A DNA stretch of 64,000 nucleotides, taken from assembly GCF_009498525.1 (NCBI RefSeq), contig NZ_QSNT01000005.1:64718-128717 (forward strand), given 5' to 3'. Shown here one piece after another: positions 50,666 to 58,746 of the stretch (positions are counted from its first letter, which is position 1; the number at the start of each line of letters is the position of its first letter). A model generated the notes under the pieces. The model was not told where the DNA came from. It saw nothing but the letters and a program-made list of their open reading frames with translations, and made no database searches. This stretch comes from Rhizobium sp. ICMP 5592 (GTDB lineage Bacteria > Pseudomonadota > Alphaproteobacteria > Rhizobiales > Rhizobiaceae). Made by a program: the position numbers and the translations under genes.

Positions 50666-52327
50666 TCAGCCGAACAGCGCAAAGGTGCTCCTGATCGTCA
50701 CCCAGACGCCCCAAAGCAACGGGATACCGACGATCGCCCAGGCGATCAGCGCCTTGCCGTCGAACCCGCCCTTACCGATGCCGAAGGAGCCCGTCGGGCC
50801 GGCATTGGCGGCGGCGGTCTTTGCCTGCAACGCGGCCACTTCGTCATCCGACATGAACCACTTGTCCGCAAGCGGCCTTACCAGCGAGTTGGCGATCAGG
50901 CCGAGCGCCAGCATGCCCGCGAGGATATACATGGTGAAGGTATAGAGCTGCGCGCCCTCGACGCCGGCAGCCTTCTGCGCCTCGCGAATGTAATTGACCA
51001 CCACCGGGCCGACGATCCCGGCCGTTGCCCAGGCCGTCAGCAGCCGGCCATGGATGGCACCGACGAACTGCGTGCCGAAGATGTCGGCGAGATAGGCCGG
51101 GATGGTGGCAAAGCCGCCGCCATACATCGACAGAATGATGCAGAGGGCGCCGACGAACAGGAGCTTGCTGTGGATGCCGGCCGCCCAGGGGGCAAGCAGG
51201 TAAAGCGCGATGCCGATCAGGAAGAAGCAGTAGTAAGTATTCTTGCGGCCGATCTTGTCGGAGAGCGATGCCCAGAAGAAGCGACCGCCGATATTGAAGA
51301 GCGATAGCAGACCGGCAAAACCGGCGGCAATCGCGGCGATGGCCGCCACTTGCTCCTTGCTGAGATCGCCGAATTTCACGTCCGGCAGGCCGATCAGCGC
51401 GCCACCGAAGATTTCCTGCAGCATCGGCGAGGCCATGCCGATGACGCCGATGCCGGCGGAGACGTTGAGGCACAGTACCGCCCAGATCAGCCAGAACTGC
51501 TTAGTCTTGTGCGCGTCGCGCAGATGCACATGCTTGGTGGTGATCATCGTGCTCTTCGCGGCAGGCGGCGTCCAGCCTTCCGGGCGCCAGCCGGCCGGCG
51601 GCAGACGATAGCCGAAGGCACCGCCCATCATGAAGACGAAATAGATCGCCGCCATGACGATGAAGGTCTGCCAGACGCCGACCGAACCGTCGACGCGGAA
51701 GCTGGTCATCAGCAGGTTGGCGAGCGGCGCGCCGATCATCGCGCCACCGCCGAAGCCCATGATCGCCATGCCCGTCGCCATGCCGCGCCGGTCGGGAAAC
51801 CATTTGATCAGCGTCGAGACCGGCGAGATATAGCCGAGGCCAAGCCCGATGCCGCCAATGACGCCCGCGCCGATCCACATCAGCCAGAGTTGATGATAAA
51901 TGACGCCGATCGCGGCGATCAGGATGCCGCCACACCAGCAGCAGGCGGAGACGACACCGGCCTTGCGCGGGCCGGCCCGCTCCAGCCAGCCGCCCCAGAT
52001 CGCGGCAGAGGAGCCGAGCAGCACGAAGAACAGCGTATAGATCCAGCCGAGATCGCTGACGCGCCAATCGCAGCTGGTGGTGACCAAAGCGGAAAGGAGA
52101 TTGAGGCTGGCGCATTCAGCCGTTGGCGGCGTCGTTGTGCCGAGCGCCTTCGACAGCGGCAGCCAGAAGACGCTGAAGCCATAGGCCATGCCGATGCAAA
52201 GATGGATCGCCAAGGCAGCCGGCGGCACCAGCCACCGGTTGAAGCCAGGCTTGGCGATGATGCGCTCGCGATCGAGCAGTCCCGGCGCCGCCGCGCCCCT
52301 TGAAATATCCGTTTCCGCAGTCGCCAT
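50666..52327 (-). CDS. OFA-type (oxalate/formate antiporter) MFS transporter
   Basis: A 553-residue, 12-helix major facilitator of the OFA subfamily. The N-terminal helix (IHLCIGMAYGFSVFWLPLSKALG) is followed by SDLGWIYTLFFVLLGSSAAIWGGWLERAGPRKAG (MFS motif A region). GLGLGYISPVSTLIKWFPDRRGMATGMAIMGFGGGAMIGAPL is the OFA signature. A long central loop separates the two six-helix halves. The start at 52327 has AGGAGG eight bases upstream; an open frame to 52414 is less likely. It lies 118 bp downstream of fdsD, so formate or oxalate is a reasonable substrate, but this is inference. Confidence 0.87.
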   Translation of the reverse strand: MATAETDISRGAAAPGLLDRERIIAKPGFNRWLVPPAALAIHLCIGMAYGFSVFWLPLSKALGTTTPPTAECASLNLLSALVTTSCDWRVSDLGWIYTLFFVLLGSSAAIWGGWLERAGPRKAGVVSACCWCGGILIAAIGVIYHQLWLMWIGAGVIGGIGLGLGYISPVSTLIKWFPDRRGMATGMAIMGFGGGAMIGAPLANLLMTSFRVDGSVGVWQTFIVMAAIYFVFMMGGAFGYRLPPAGWRPEGWTPPAAKSTMITTKHVHLRDAHKTKQFWLIWAVLCLNVSAGIGVIGMASPMLQEIFGGALIGLPDVKFGDLSKEQVAAIAAIAAGFAGLLSLFNIGGRFFWASLSDKIGRKNTYYCFFLIGIALYLLAPWAAGIHSKLLFVGALCIILSMYGGGFATIPAYLADIFGTQFVGAIHGRLLTAWATAGIVGPVVVNYIREAQKAAGVEGAQLYTFTMYILAGMLALGLIANSLVRPLADKWFMSDDEVAALQAKTAAANAGPTGSFGIGKGGFDGKALIAWAIVGIPLLWGVWVTIRSTFALFG

Positions 52328-52445
52328 GAACAACCCTCCTTGTTTCAGAGACCTGAATTCCCCAATAATTCCGCCTTGTACAGCTGCTACGGACGGATTT
52401 CCCTCTCCATCCAATAGATTTTAAAAATCAAAGACAAAGGCCGGA

Positions 52446-52703
52446 TCAGTCTTGCTTGGCCGGCTCCGGTCTGTGGATCAGCGCCGAGGCCTCGATGACC
52501 AGAGGGCTCAAGTCGCTGCCTCCATGATCGATGATCTCGAAAAGCTGACGCCGCATGCGCGGTTCCCAGAATTTGTTGATATGCGTGGCAACACCCTGCG
52601 CCGATTCATGCGCCGGTTGCGTCTTGAAGAAGGTGGCGATCTGGTTCGCCATATAGACGAGTTTCGTCTCAGTCTTGCCGTGAGGTGTTTCGTCAGGCGA
52701 CAT
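52446..52703 (-). CDS. fdsD: Formate dehydrogenase subunit delta
   Basis: An 85-residue small subunit of the NAD-dependent formate dehydrogenase. TKLVYMANQIATFFKTQPAHESAQGVATHINKFWEPRMRRQLFEIIDHGGSDLSPLVIEAS matches the FdsD (DUF3052-like small FDH subunit) pattern, with the conserved HINKFWEPRMR core. It overlaps the end of fdhD by 11 bases, so it is translationally coupled. In Ralstonia the order is fdsG-B-A-C-D with FdsC an FdhD homologue, which this cluster matches. Confidence 0.88.
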   Translation of the reverse strand: MSPDETPHGKTETKLVYMANQIATFFKTQPAHESAQGVATHINKFWEPRMRRQLFEIIDHGGSDLSPLVIEASALIHRPEPAKQD

Positions 52704-53520
52704 CGGCGATGCTCCCCGGAGTAATACGCTGCGGATGGGTGAAAATCTCGAAATCGTCGCCGCGCACCAGCGCCACCAATGTCATGCCGGCCTCGTCAGC
52801 CGTGCGGATGGCGAGTGCGGTCGGCGCGGAAATGGCGACCAAAACCGAACTGCCCAGAATCGCCGCCTTCTGCACCATCTCGACCGACAAGCGGCTGGTG
52901 ACCGCAACGACGCCGTCGGCGCCCCTGTGGCCGGAGCTAATGACAGCGCCGCAAAGCTTGTCCAGCGCATTGTGCCGCCCGACATCCTCGCGCACGGCGA
53001 TCAGCCCCTTCCCCTGGATATAAAAGCCGGCTCCGTGCACGGCGCGGGTCTCGCGATGCAAAGGCTGCGCGTCATTGAGCAGTGCGATGGCGCGGACAAT
53101 ATCCTCATGGGAAAGCGTCAACGCGACACTCGATACATCCGGCACCTTACGTACTGCCTGCTCGATCGACTCGATGCCGCAGAGGCCGCAGCCGACCGGC
53201 CCGGCCATATGCCGCCGCCGGACACGCAGGGCATCGGCGACGTCATCGACCAGGGTGATCTGCACATCGATCCCCTGCTCGTCCTCCACCGGTTCGACCG
53301 CGGCGATCTGATCGATATCGATAATAATGCCTTCGGTCAGGCTGAACCCGATGGCGAAATCCTCGAGATCAGCAGGCGTTCCCATCATCACCGCATGCGA
53401 CGAGCCGCCATAGGAGAAGGCGATCGGAACTTCTTCCGGCACGATACGGGAGCCGGAGCAGACGACGCCATCGCGGCGCGCGGTTTCGGGGACGGTGGTC
53501 GTGGGGGTGAATTTGGTCAT
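52693..53520 (-). CDS. fdhD: Formate dehydrogenase maturation sulfurtransferase FdhD
   Basis: A 275-residue FdhD/FdsC protein that passes sulfur from a cysteine desulfurase to the molybdenum cofactor of formate dehydrogenase. EVPIAFSYGGSSHAVMMGTPADLEDFAIGFSLTEGII is the N-terminal core. GCGLCGIES holds the CxxC loop that carries the sulfur. RAVHGAGFYIQ and VREDVGRHNALDKLCG are conserved cofactor-binding parts. The ATG at 53520 is preferred over 53544. A mosaic repeat occupies the gap to fdsA just upstream, inside the operon. Confidence 0.92.
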   Translation of the reverse strand: MTKFTPTTTVPETARRDGVVCSGSRIVPEEVPIAFSYGGSSHAVMMGTPADLEDFAIGFSLTEGIIIDIDQIAAVEPVEDEQGIDVQITLVDDVADALRVRRRHMAGPVGCGLCGIESIEQAVRKVPDVSSVALTLSHEDIVRAIALLNDAQPLHRETRAVHGAGFYIQGKGLIAVREDVGRHNALDKLCGAVISSGHRGADGVVAVTSRLSVEMVQKAAILGSSVLVAISAPTALAIRTADEAGMTLVALVRGDDFEIFTHPQRITPGSIADVA

Positions 53521-53530
53521 TAGCTGGCCT

Positions 53531-53692
53531 CTCCTTCTCCCCATTGGGGAGAAGGTGGCGCGAAGCGTCGGATGAGGGGGGTGAGGAGCGAAAGCTCCGA
53601 GCGCCCTGAACGCAGGCTAATGGCAGTTTCTGCCGCGTGGAAAGGCCCCCTCATCCGCCCTTTGGGCACCTTCTCCCCAAGGGGAGAAGGGG
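53531..53692. repeat. Rhizobial-type intergenic mosaic element (copy 2) inside the fds operon
   Basis: Palindromes CCTTCTCCCC...GGGGAGAAGG bound it at 53533-53555 and 53669-53690. The left interior is TGGCGCGAAGCGTCGGATGAGGGG and the right interior CCCCCTCATCCGCCC (53646-53660), so the two arms are themselves inverted. It shares both arms with the copy near 22.7 kb, in opposite orientation. It fills the 187-bp gap between fdsA and fdhD. Its RNA would fold into strong hairpins in the middle of the operon message. Confidence 0.78.
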
Positions 53693-53707
53693 TAAACGCA
53701 TCCATCC

Positions 53708-56587
53708 TCACTCCGCAGCCTCCATTTTCCCAACAATCCGGCGAGACTGCCGGGCCTGTTCGTCATAGTCGATCTGCCATTGCGACGGGCCGTTGGATGG
53801 CGAGACCTGGACGGCAGTGACCTTATATTCCGGGCAGTTCGTTGCCCAGTCGGAATAGTCGGTCGTGATGACGTTCGCCTGCGTATCGGGATGATGAAAG
53901 GTCGTATAGACGACGCCCGGCGCGACGCGGTCGGTGATCAGCGCCCGCAACGTCGTATCGCCGGAACGGCTGGCAAGCTTGATCCAGTCGCCGTCGCGAA
54001 TGCCGCGCTGCTCGGCATCGTGCGGATGCATCTCCAGCCGGTCCTCGGAATGCCACATGACGTTCTCGGTACGCCGGGTCTGCGCGCCGACATTGTACTG
54101 GCTGAGGATGCGCCCGGTCGTCAGCAGCAGCGGGAAGCGAGGGCCGGTGCGTTCGTCGGTCGCGACATATTCCGTGCGGATGAACTTGCCCTTACCGCGC
54201 ACGAAACCGTCAACATGCATGATCGGCGAGCCCAGTGGCGTCTTCTCGTTGCAGGGCCACTGCACCGAACCCATCTTCTCCAGATAGTCGTAGGAGACCA
54301 GAGCGAAGCTCGGCGTCGTCGCGGCGATCTCGTCCATGATTTCGGAGGGATGCTGGTAGTTCCAGCCAAGCCCCATGGCCTGCGCCATCTTCTGCGTCAC
54401 TTCCCAGTCGGCATAGCCGTTGCGCGGGCTTATCACCTTGCGCACGCGGTTGATGCGGCGCTCGGCATTGGTGAAGGTGCCGTCCTTTTCCAGGAAGGTT
54501 GAGCCGGGCAGGAAGACATGGGCGTAGTTGGCCGTCTCGTTCAGGAAGAGATCGTGGACGATGACGCATTCCATGGCGGCAAGGCCGGCGGCAACATGCT
54601 TGGTGTCCGGATCGGACTGCAGGATGTCTTCGCCCTGGATGTAGAGACCCTTGAACGTGCCATCGACGGCGGCATCCAGCATGTTCGGGATGCGCAGGCC
54701 CGGCTCGTTGTTGAGCGTCACGCCCCAGAGCTTCTCGAAAATATCGCGGGTCGCATCATCGGAGATATGGCGATAGCCCGGTAGTTCGTGCGGGAAGGAT
54801 CCCATGTCGCAGGAACCCTGGACATTGTTCTGGCCGCGTAGCGGGTTTACGCCGACGCCGGGGCGGCCAATATTGCCGGTCGCCATGGCGAGGTTGGCAA
54901 TCGCCATCACCGTGGTCGAACCCTGGCTGTGCTCGGTGACCCCAAGGCCGTAGTAGATCGCGCCATTGCCGCCCTTGGCGAAGAGACGAGCCGCACCGCG
55001 CGCAAGGTCGGCCGGAACGTTGGTATATTTCTCCGTTTCCTCCGGGCTGTGCTGCGGCTCGGCGACGAAAGCGGCCCAGTCCTCGAATTCCGACCAGTCG
55101 CAGCGTTCACGGATGAACTTTTCGTCGAACAGGCCCTCGGTGACAATGACATGGGCAAGCGCCGTCAGCAGGGCGACATTGGTGCCGGGCTTCAGCGGCA
55201 GGTGATAGCTCGCCTCGACATGCGGCGTACGCACCAGGTCGATGCGGCGCGGATCGATGACGATCAGCTTGGCGCCCTGGCGCAGCCGCTTCTTCAACCG
55301 CGACCCGAAGACCGGATGGCCGTCGGTCGGGTTGGCGCCGATGACGATGACAACATCGGAATGCTCGACGCTGTCAAAATTCTGCGTGCCGGCCGAAGTG
55401 CCGAAAGCCTGGCCGAGACCGTAGCCGGTCGGTGAGTGGCAGACGCGGGCGCATGTATCGACATTGTTGTTGCCGAAGCCGGCCCGGATCAGCTTCTGCA
55501 CCAGGAAGGTCTCTTCGTTGGTGCAGCGCGACGAGGTGATGCCGCCGACGGATTCGCGGCCATACTGATACTGGATCCGCCGGATTTCCGTGGCGACATG
55601 CGCAAAGGCCTCGTCCCAGGTGACTTCGCGCCATGGGTCGGTGATCTTCTCGCGAACCATCGGATTGAGAATGCGGTCCTTATGGGTCGAATAGCCATAG
55701 GCAAAGCGGCCCTTGACGCAGGAATGGCCGCGATTGGCCTGGCCATCCTTCCACGGCACCATGCGAACCAGCTCCTCGCCGCGCATCTCCGCCTTGAAGG
55801 AACAGCCGACGCCGCAATAGGCGCAGGTGGTGACGACGGAATGCTCCGGCTGGCCGATCGCGATCACCGATTTCTCCGTCAGCGTTGCCGTCGGACAGGC
55901 CTGCACGCAGGCGCCGCAAGAAACGCATTCCGAATCGATAAAATGCTCATGCATGCCGGGCGATACGCGCGAACCGAAACCACGGCCCTCGATGGTGAGC
56001 GCAAAGGTGCCCTGCACCTCTTCGCAGGCGCGCACGCAGCGTGAGCAGACGATGCACTTCGAAGGATCATAGGTAAAGTAAGGATTGGACTCGTCCTTCG
56101 GCATCCATTTCAGGTTGATGTCGCCGCTGTTGCGCGCCTTGACGTGATTGTCGCCCTCATAGCCGTAGCGAACATCCCGCAGGCCAACCGCACCGGCCAT
56201 GTCCTGCAGCTCGCAATCGCCATTGGCGGCGCAGGTCAGACAGTCAAGCGGATGGTCGGAGATATAAAGCTCCATCACGCCGCGGCGGATATCCTTCAGC
56301 CGGTTGGTCTGCGTGTGCACCACCATGCCCGGCGAAACCGGCGTCGTACAGGACGAAGGCGTACCATTGCGGCCTTCGATCTCGACAAGACAGAGGCGAC
56401 AGGAGCCGAAAGCATCGACCATGTCGGTGGCGCAGAGCTTCGGCACCTGAATGCCGGCTTCCATCGAGGCACGCATGATCGACGTGCCCTCGGGCACGGT
56501 GATCGAACGACCATCGACGGTCAGTGTCACCAGGGTTTCGGAGCGGGAGGCGGGCGTGCCGTAGTCGATTTCTGGAACGAGAGACAT
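53708..56587 (-). CDS. fdsA: NAD-dependent formate dehydrogenase alpha subunit (molybdopterin, Fe-S)
   Basis: A 959-residue catalytic subunit that oxidises formate to CO2. The N-terminal [2Fe-2S] domain (GSCRLCLVEIEG), the NuoG-like His-Cys cluster region (HPLDCLTCAANGDCELQ) and two [4Fe-4S] motifs (CIVCSRCVRAC, CVSCGACVQACP) precede the molybdopterin domain, which starts TTCAYCGVGCSF. The active-site Cys383 lies in CARVCHSPT, encoded by an ordinary TGC codon, so no selenocysteine. The C-terminal Molydop_binding domain is in MHPHDAEQRGIRDGDWIKLASRSG. It starts five bases after fdsB. Confidence 0.96.
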   Translation of the reverse strand: MSLVPEIDYGTPASRSETLVTLTVDGRSITVPEGTSIMRASMEAGIQVPKLCATDMVDAFGSCRLCLVEIEGRNGTPSSCTTPVSPGMVVHTQTNRLKDIRRGVMELYISDHPLDCLTCAANGDCELQDMAGAVGLRDVRYGYEGDNHVKARNSGDINLKWMPKDESNPYFTYDPSKCIVCSRCVRACEEVQGTFALTIEGRGFGSRVSPGMHEHFIDSECVSCGACVQACPTATLTEKSVIAIGQPEHSVVTTCAYCGVGCSFKAEMRGEELVRMVPWKDGQANRGHSCVKGRFAYGYSTHKDRILNPMVREKITDPWREVTWDEAFAHVATEIRRIQYQYGRESVGGITSSRCTNEETFLVQKLIRAGFGNNNVDTCARVCHSPTGYGLGQAFGTSAGTQNFDSVEHSDVVIVIGANPTDGHPVFGSRLKKRLRQGAKLIVIDPRRIDLVRTPHVEASYHLPLKPGTNVALLTALAHVIVTEGLFDEKFIRERCDWSEFEDWAAFVAEPQHSPEETEKYTNVPADLARGAARLFAKGGNGAIYYGLGVTEHSQGSTTVMAIANLAMATGNIGRPGVGVNPLRGQNNVQGSCDMGSFPHELPGYRHISDDATRDIFEKLWGVTLNNEPGLRIPNMLDAAVDGTFKGLYIQGEDILQSDPDTKHVAAGLAAMECVIVHDLFLNETANYAHVFLPGSTFLEKDGTFTNAERRINRVRKVISPRNGYADWEVTQKMAQAMGLGWNYQHPSEIMDEIAATTPSFALVSYDYLEKMGSVQWPCNEKTPLGSPIMHVDGFVRGKGKFIRTEYVATDERTGPRFPLLLTTGRILSQYNVGAQTRRTENVMWHSEDRLEMHPHDAEQRGIRDGDWIKLASRSGDTTLRALITDRVAPGVVYTTFHHPDTQANVITTDYSDWATNCPEYKVTAVQVSPSNGPSQWQIDYDEQARQSRRIVGKMEAAE

Positions 56588-56592
56588 GGATC

Positions 56593-58149
56593 TTACTCCG
56601 CCGCTTCAATCAAAGGGACCGGGGAAAAATCCTCCGGAAAATGCGTCATCGCGCTCATCACCGGATAGGGCGTGAAGCCCCCAAGCGCACAGAGCGAGCC
56701 GAACTTCATCGTGTTGCAGAGATCGGCGAGCAGAACCCGGTTCTTCTCGGGCTCAATCCCCCGCGCGATCTTGTCGGCCGTCTCGACACCGCGCGTCGAA
56801 CCGATGCGGCAGGGCGTGCACTTGCCGCAGCTTTCGACCGCGCAGAACTCCATGGCGAAACGCGCCTGTTTCAGCATGTCGGCGGTGTCGTCGAAGACGA
56901 CGATGCCGGCATGGCCGATGAGACCGTCCTTGGCCGCAAAGGATTCATAGTCGAATGGCGTGTCGAACAGCGCTCGCGGGAAATAGGCCCCGAGCGGCCC
57001 ACCCACCTGCACCGCCTTCACCGGCCGGCCCGTCGCTGTGCCGCCCCCGATCCTGTCGATGATATCGCCAAGCGACAAGCCGAAGGCCGTCTCGTAAAGC
57101 CCGCCATATTTCACATTACCGGCGATCTGGAGGGGAATGGTGCCGCGCGAGCGACCCATGCCGAAATCGCGGTAAAAGGCCGCCCCCTTGTCCATGATCA
57201 CAGGTACGGAAGCGAGCGAGATGACATTGTTGATAACGGTCGGACAGTCGAACAAGCCCTTATGCGCCGGCAGCGGCGGCTTGGCACGCACGATGCCGCG
57301 CTTGCCCTCGAGGCTGTTGAGCAGCGCCGTCTCCTCGCCGCAGACATAAGCGCCGGCACCGGTGCGGATCTCGATATCGAAGGCCTTGCCCGAGCCGAGA
57401 ACGGAAGCGCCAAGAATGCCAGCTCCTCTGGCGATCTCGACGGCTTGCGTCATCGCGGCGATGGCATGCGGATATTCCGAACGCGCATAGACGAAACCCT
57501 TGGTCGCGCCCGTGGCAAGCCCGGCAATCGTCATGCCCTCGATCAGCACGAAGGGATCGCCCTCCATAATCATCCGGTCGGCGAAGGTGCCGCTATCGCC
57601 CTCGTCGGCATTACAGACGATGTATTTGCGCGTCCCCGGCGCATCGAGAACGGTCTTCCATTTGATACCGGTCGGAAAGCCCGCGCCGCCACGGCCGCGC
57701 AGGCCGGAGTCGATGACATCCTTGACGATATCGGCGGCCGCCATGCTGACGGCACGGCACAGCCCCTTGAGGCCGCCATGGGCTTCATAATCTGTGAGCG
57801 AAAGAGGATCGGTGATGCCGCAGCGGGCAAAGGTGAGGCGTGTCTGTTCCTTGAGGAATGGGAGGCTTTCAACCTCCCCAAGACAGAGCGGATGCTTGTT
57901 GCCTTGGAGCAATCCAGCATCGAACAGCGCCGGCACATCCTTGGCCTTCACCGGCCCATAGCCGATGCGTTTGCCGTCGATTTCGACTTCGACCAAAGGC
58001 TCCAGCCAGAATAGGCCGCGCGAGCCGTTGCGCACGATCTGCGCGTCCAACCCACGGTCGGCGATTTCCTGCGCAACAGCCTTCGCCACCTTCTCGGCGC
58101 CGACTGAAAGAGCCGCAGCATCGCGGGGAATGTAAATCTTCACCATCAT
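56593..58149 (-). CDS. fdsB: NAD-dependent formate dehydrogenase beta subunit (FMN/NADH)
   Basis: A 518-residue NuoF-like subunit. The N-terminal segment resembles a NuoE-type thioredoxin domain (VKIYIPRDAAALSVGAEKV). The FMN/NADH-binding part has GLRGRGGAGFPTGIKWKTV, CNADEGDSGTFADRMIMEGDPF and GAGAYVCGEETALLNSLEG. The C-terminal [4Fe-4S] motif is ESCGKCTPCRIGSTRG. It reduces NAD with electrons from FdsA. It overlaps fdsG by four bases (ATGA). Confidence 0.95.
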   Translation of the reverse strand: MMVKIYIPRDAAALSVGAEKVAKAVAQEIADRGLDAQIVRNGSRGLFWLEPLVEVEIDGKRIGYGPVKAKDVPALFDAGLLQGNKHPLCLGEVESLPFLKEQTRLTFARCGITDPLSLTDYEAHGGLKGLCRAVSMAAADIVKDVIDSGLRGRGGAGFPTGIKWKTVLDAPGTRKYIVCNADEGDSGTFADRMIMEGDPFVLIEGMTIAGLATGATKGFVYARSEYPHAIAAMTQAVEIARGAGILGASVLGSGKAFDIEIRTGAGAYVCGEETALLNSLEGKRGIVRAKPPLPAHKGLFDCPTVINNVISLASVPVIMDKGAAFYRDFGMGRSRGTIPLQIAGNVKYGGLYETAFGLSLGDIIDRIGGGTATGRPVKAVQVGGPLGAYFPRALFDTPFDYESFAAKDGLIGHAGIVVFDDTADMLKQARFAMEFCAVESCGKCTPCRIGSTRGVETADKIARGIEPEKNRVLLADLCNTMKFGSLCALGGFTPYPVMSAMTHFPEDFSPVPLIEAAE

Positions 58150-58625
58150 CGGCGTGCCTCCTTCACGAGGTCTTCCGCACCTTCGTCGTCGAGCCGACCA
58201 TGCAGCTCGCCATCCAGCATCGCCGCGGGGGCGCAGGCACAGAGCCCGAGACAGTAGACCGGCTCCAGCGTCACGCTACCATCGAGAGTCGTCTGATGAA
58301 AATCGATGCCGAGCAACCGCTTGACGCGCTCCGCCAACTGATCGCCACCCATCGACTGACAGGCTTCGGCACGACAGAGCTTCAACACATGGCGGCCGGC
58401 GGGATGATCGCGATAGTCGTGATAGAAGGTCATGACGCCGTGCACTTCGGCGCGCGACAAATTCAGGGCCTTGGCGATCAGCGGCAGCGTATCCTGCGGC
58501 ACATAGCCGAACTCTTCCTGGATCCCGTGCAGGATCGGCAGGAGCGGACCTTCCATCGATTTCATGGCTTCGATAATGACGCCGGCACGGGCCGCGATTG
58601 CGCCCGAGCCAAGATGCAAACTCAT
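58146..58625 (-). CDS. fdsG: NAD-dependent formate dehydrogenase gamma subunit (2Fe-2S)
   Basis: A 159-residue NuoE-like thioredoxin-fold [2Fe-2S] subunit. PLLPILHGIQEEFGYVPQDTLPLIAKALNLSRAEVHGVMTFYHDYR is the helical N-terminal half. The cluster cysteines are in LKLCRAEACQSMGG and PVYCLGLCACAPA. It is the first structural gene of the operon, 115 bp downstream of the LysR-type regulator gene. The leader holds a perfect 24-bp palindrome 25 bp upstream of the ATG, with GGAGG between them. Confidence 0.94.
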   Translation of the reverse strand: MSLHLGSGAIAARAGVIIEAMKSMEGPLLPILHGIQEEFGYVPQDTLPLIAKALNLSRAEVHGVMTFYHDYRDHPAGRHVLKLCRAEACQSMGGDQLAERVKRLLGIDFHQTTLDGSVTLEPVYCLGLCACAPAAMLDGELHGRLDDEGAEDLVKEARR

Positions 58626-58649
58626 AAGCAGCCCTCCCAGGCTTCCTCC

Positions 58650-58673
58650 TGAACATGCGTCGACGCATGTTCA
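58650..58673. promoter_or_regulatory. Perfect 24-bp palindrome in the fdsG leader
   Basis: TGAACATGCGTC (58650-58661) and GACGCATGTTCA (58662-58673) are exact reverse complements, with no central gap. The element lies 25-48 bases upstream of the fdsG ATG, between the LysR stop and the ribosome binding site. It could be a dimer operator or an RNA hairpin at the 5' end of the operon message. It differs from the T-N11-A motif further upstream. Confidence 0.7.
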
Positions 58674-58727
58674 CGCAGCAAGAGTCGCAGGGAAGCAGCG
58701 AGGGATCAATAAGGCAGTCCCGTCAAA

Positions 58728-58746
58728 CGATAGAAAACTTCTATCG
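58728..58746. promoter_or_regulatory. T-N11-A motif (candidate LysR box) over the regulator stop codon
   Basis: CGATAGAA (58728-58735) and TTCTATCG (58739-58746) form an 8-bp inverted repeat around AAC, which reads ATAG-N7-CTAT (58730-58744), the T-N11-A pattern typical of LysR regulator sites. It overlaps the TAG stop of the LysR gene (58741-58743) and lies about 110 bp upstream of fdsG. That placement suits activation of the fds operon. Confidence 0.6.

Noticed and set aside
53708..56587. Selenocysteine in the formate dehydrogenase active site
   Set aside because: The active-site codon in CARVCHSPT is an ordinary TGC, and no in-frame TGA or SECIS-like hairpin is needed.
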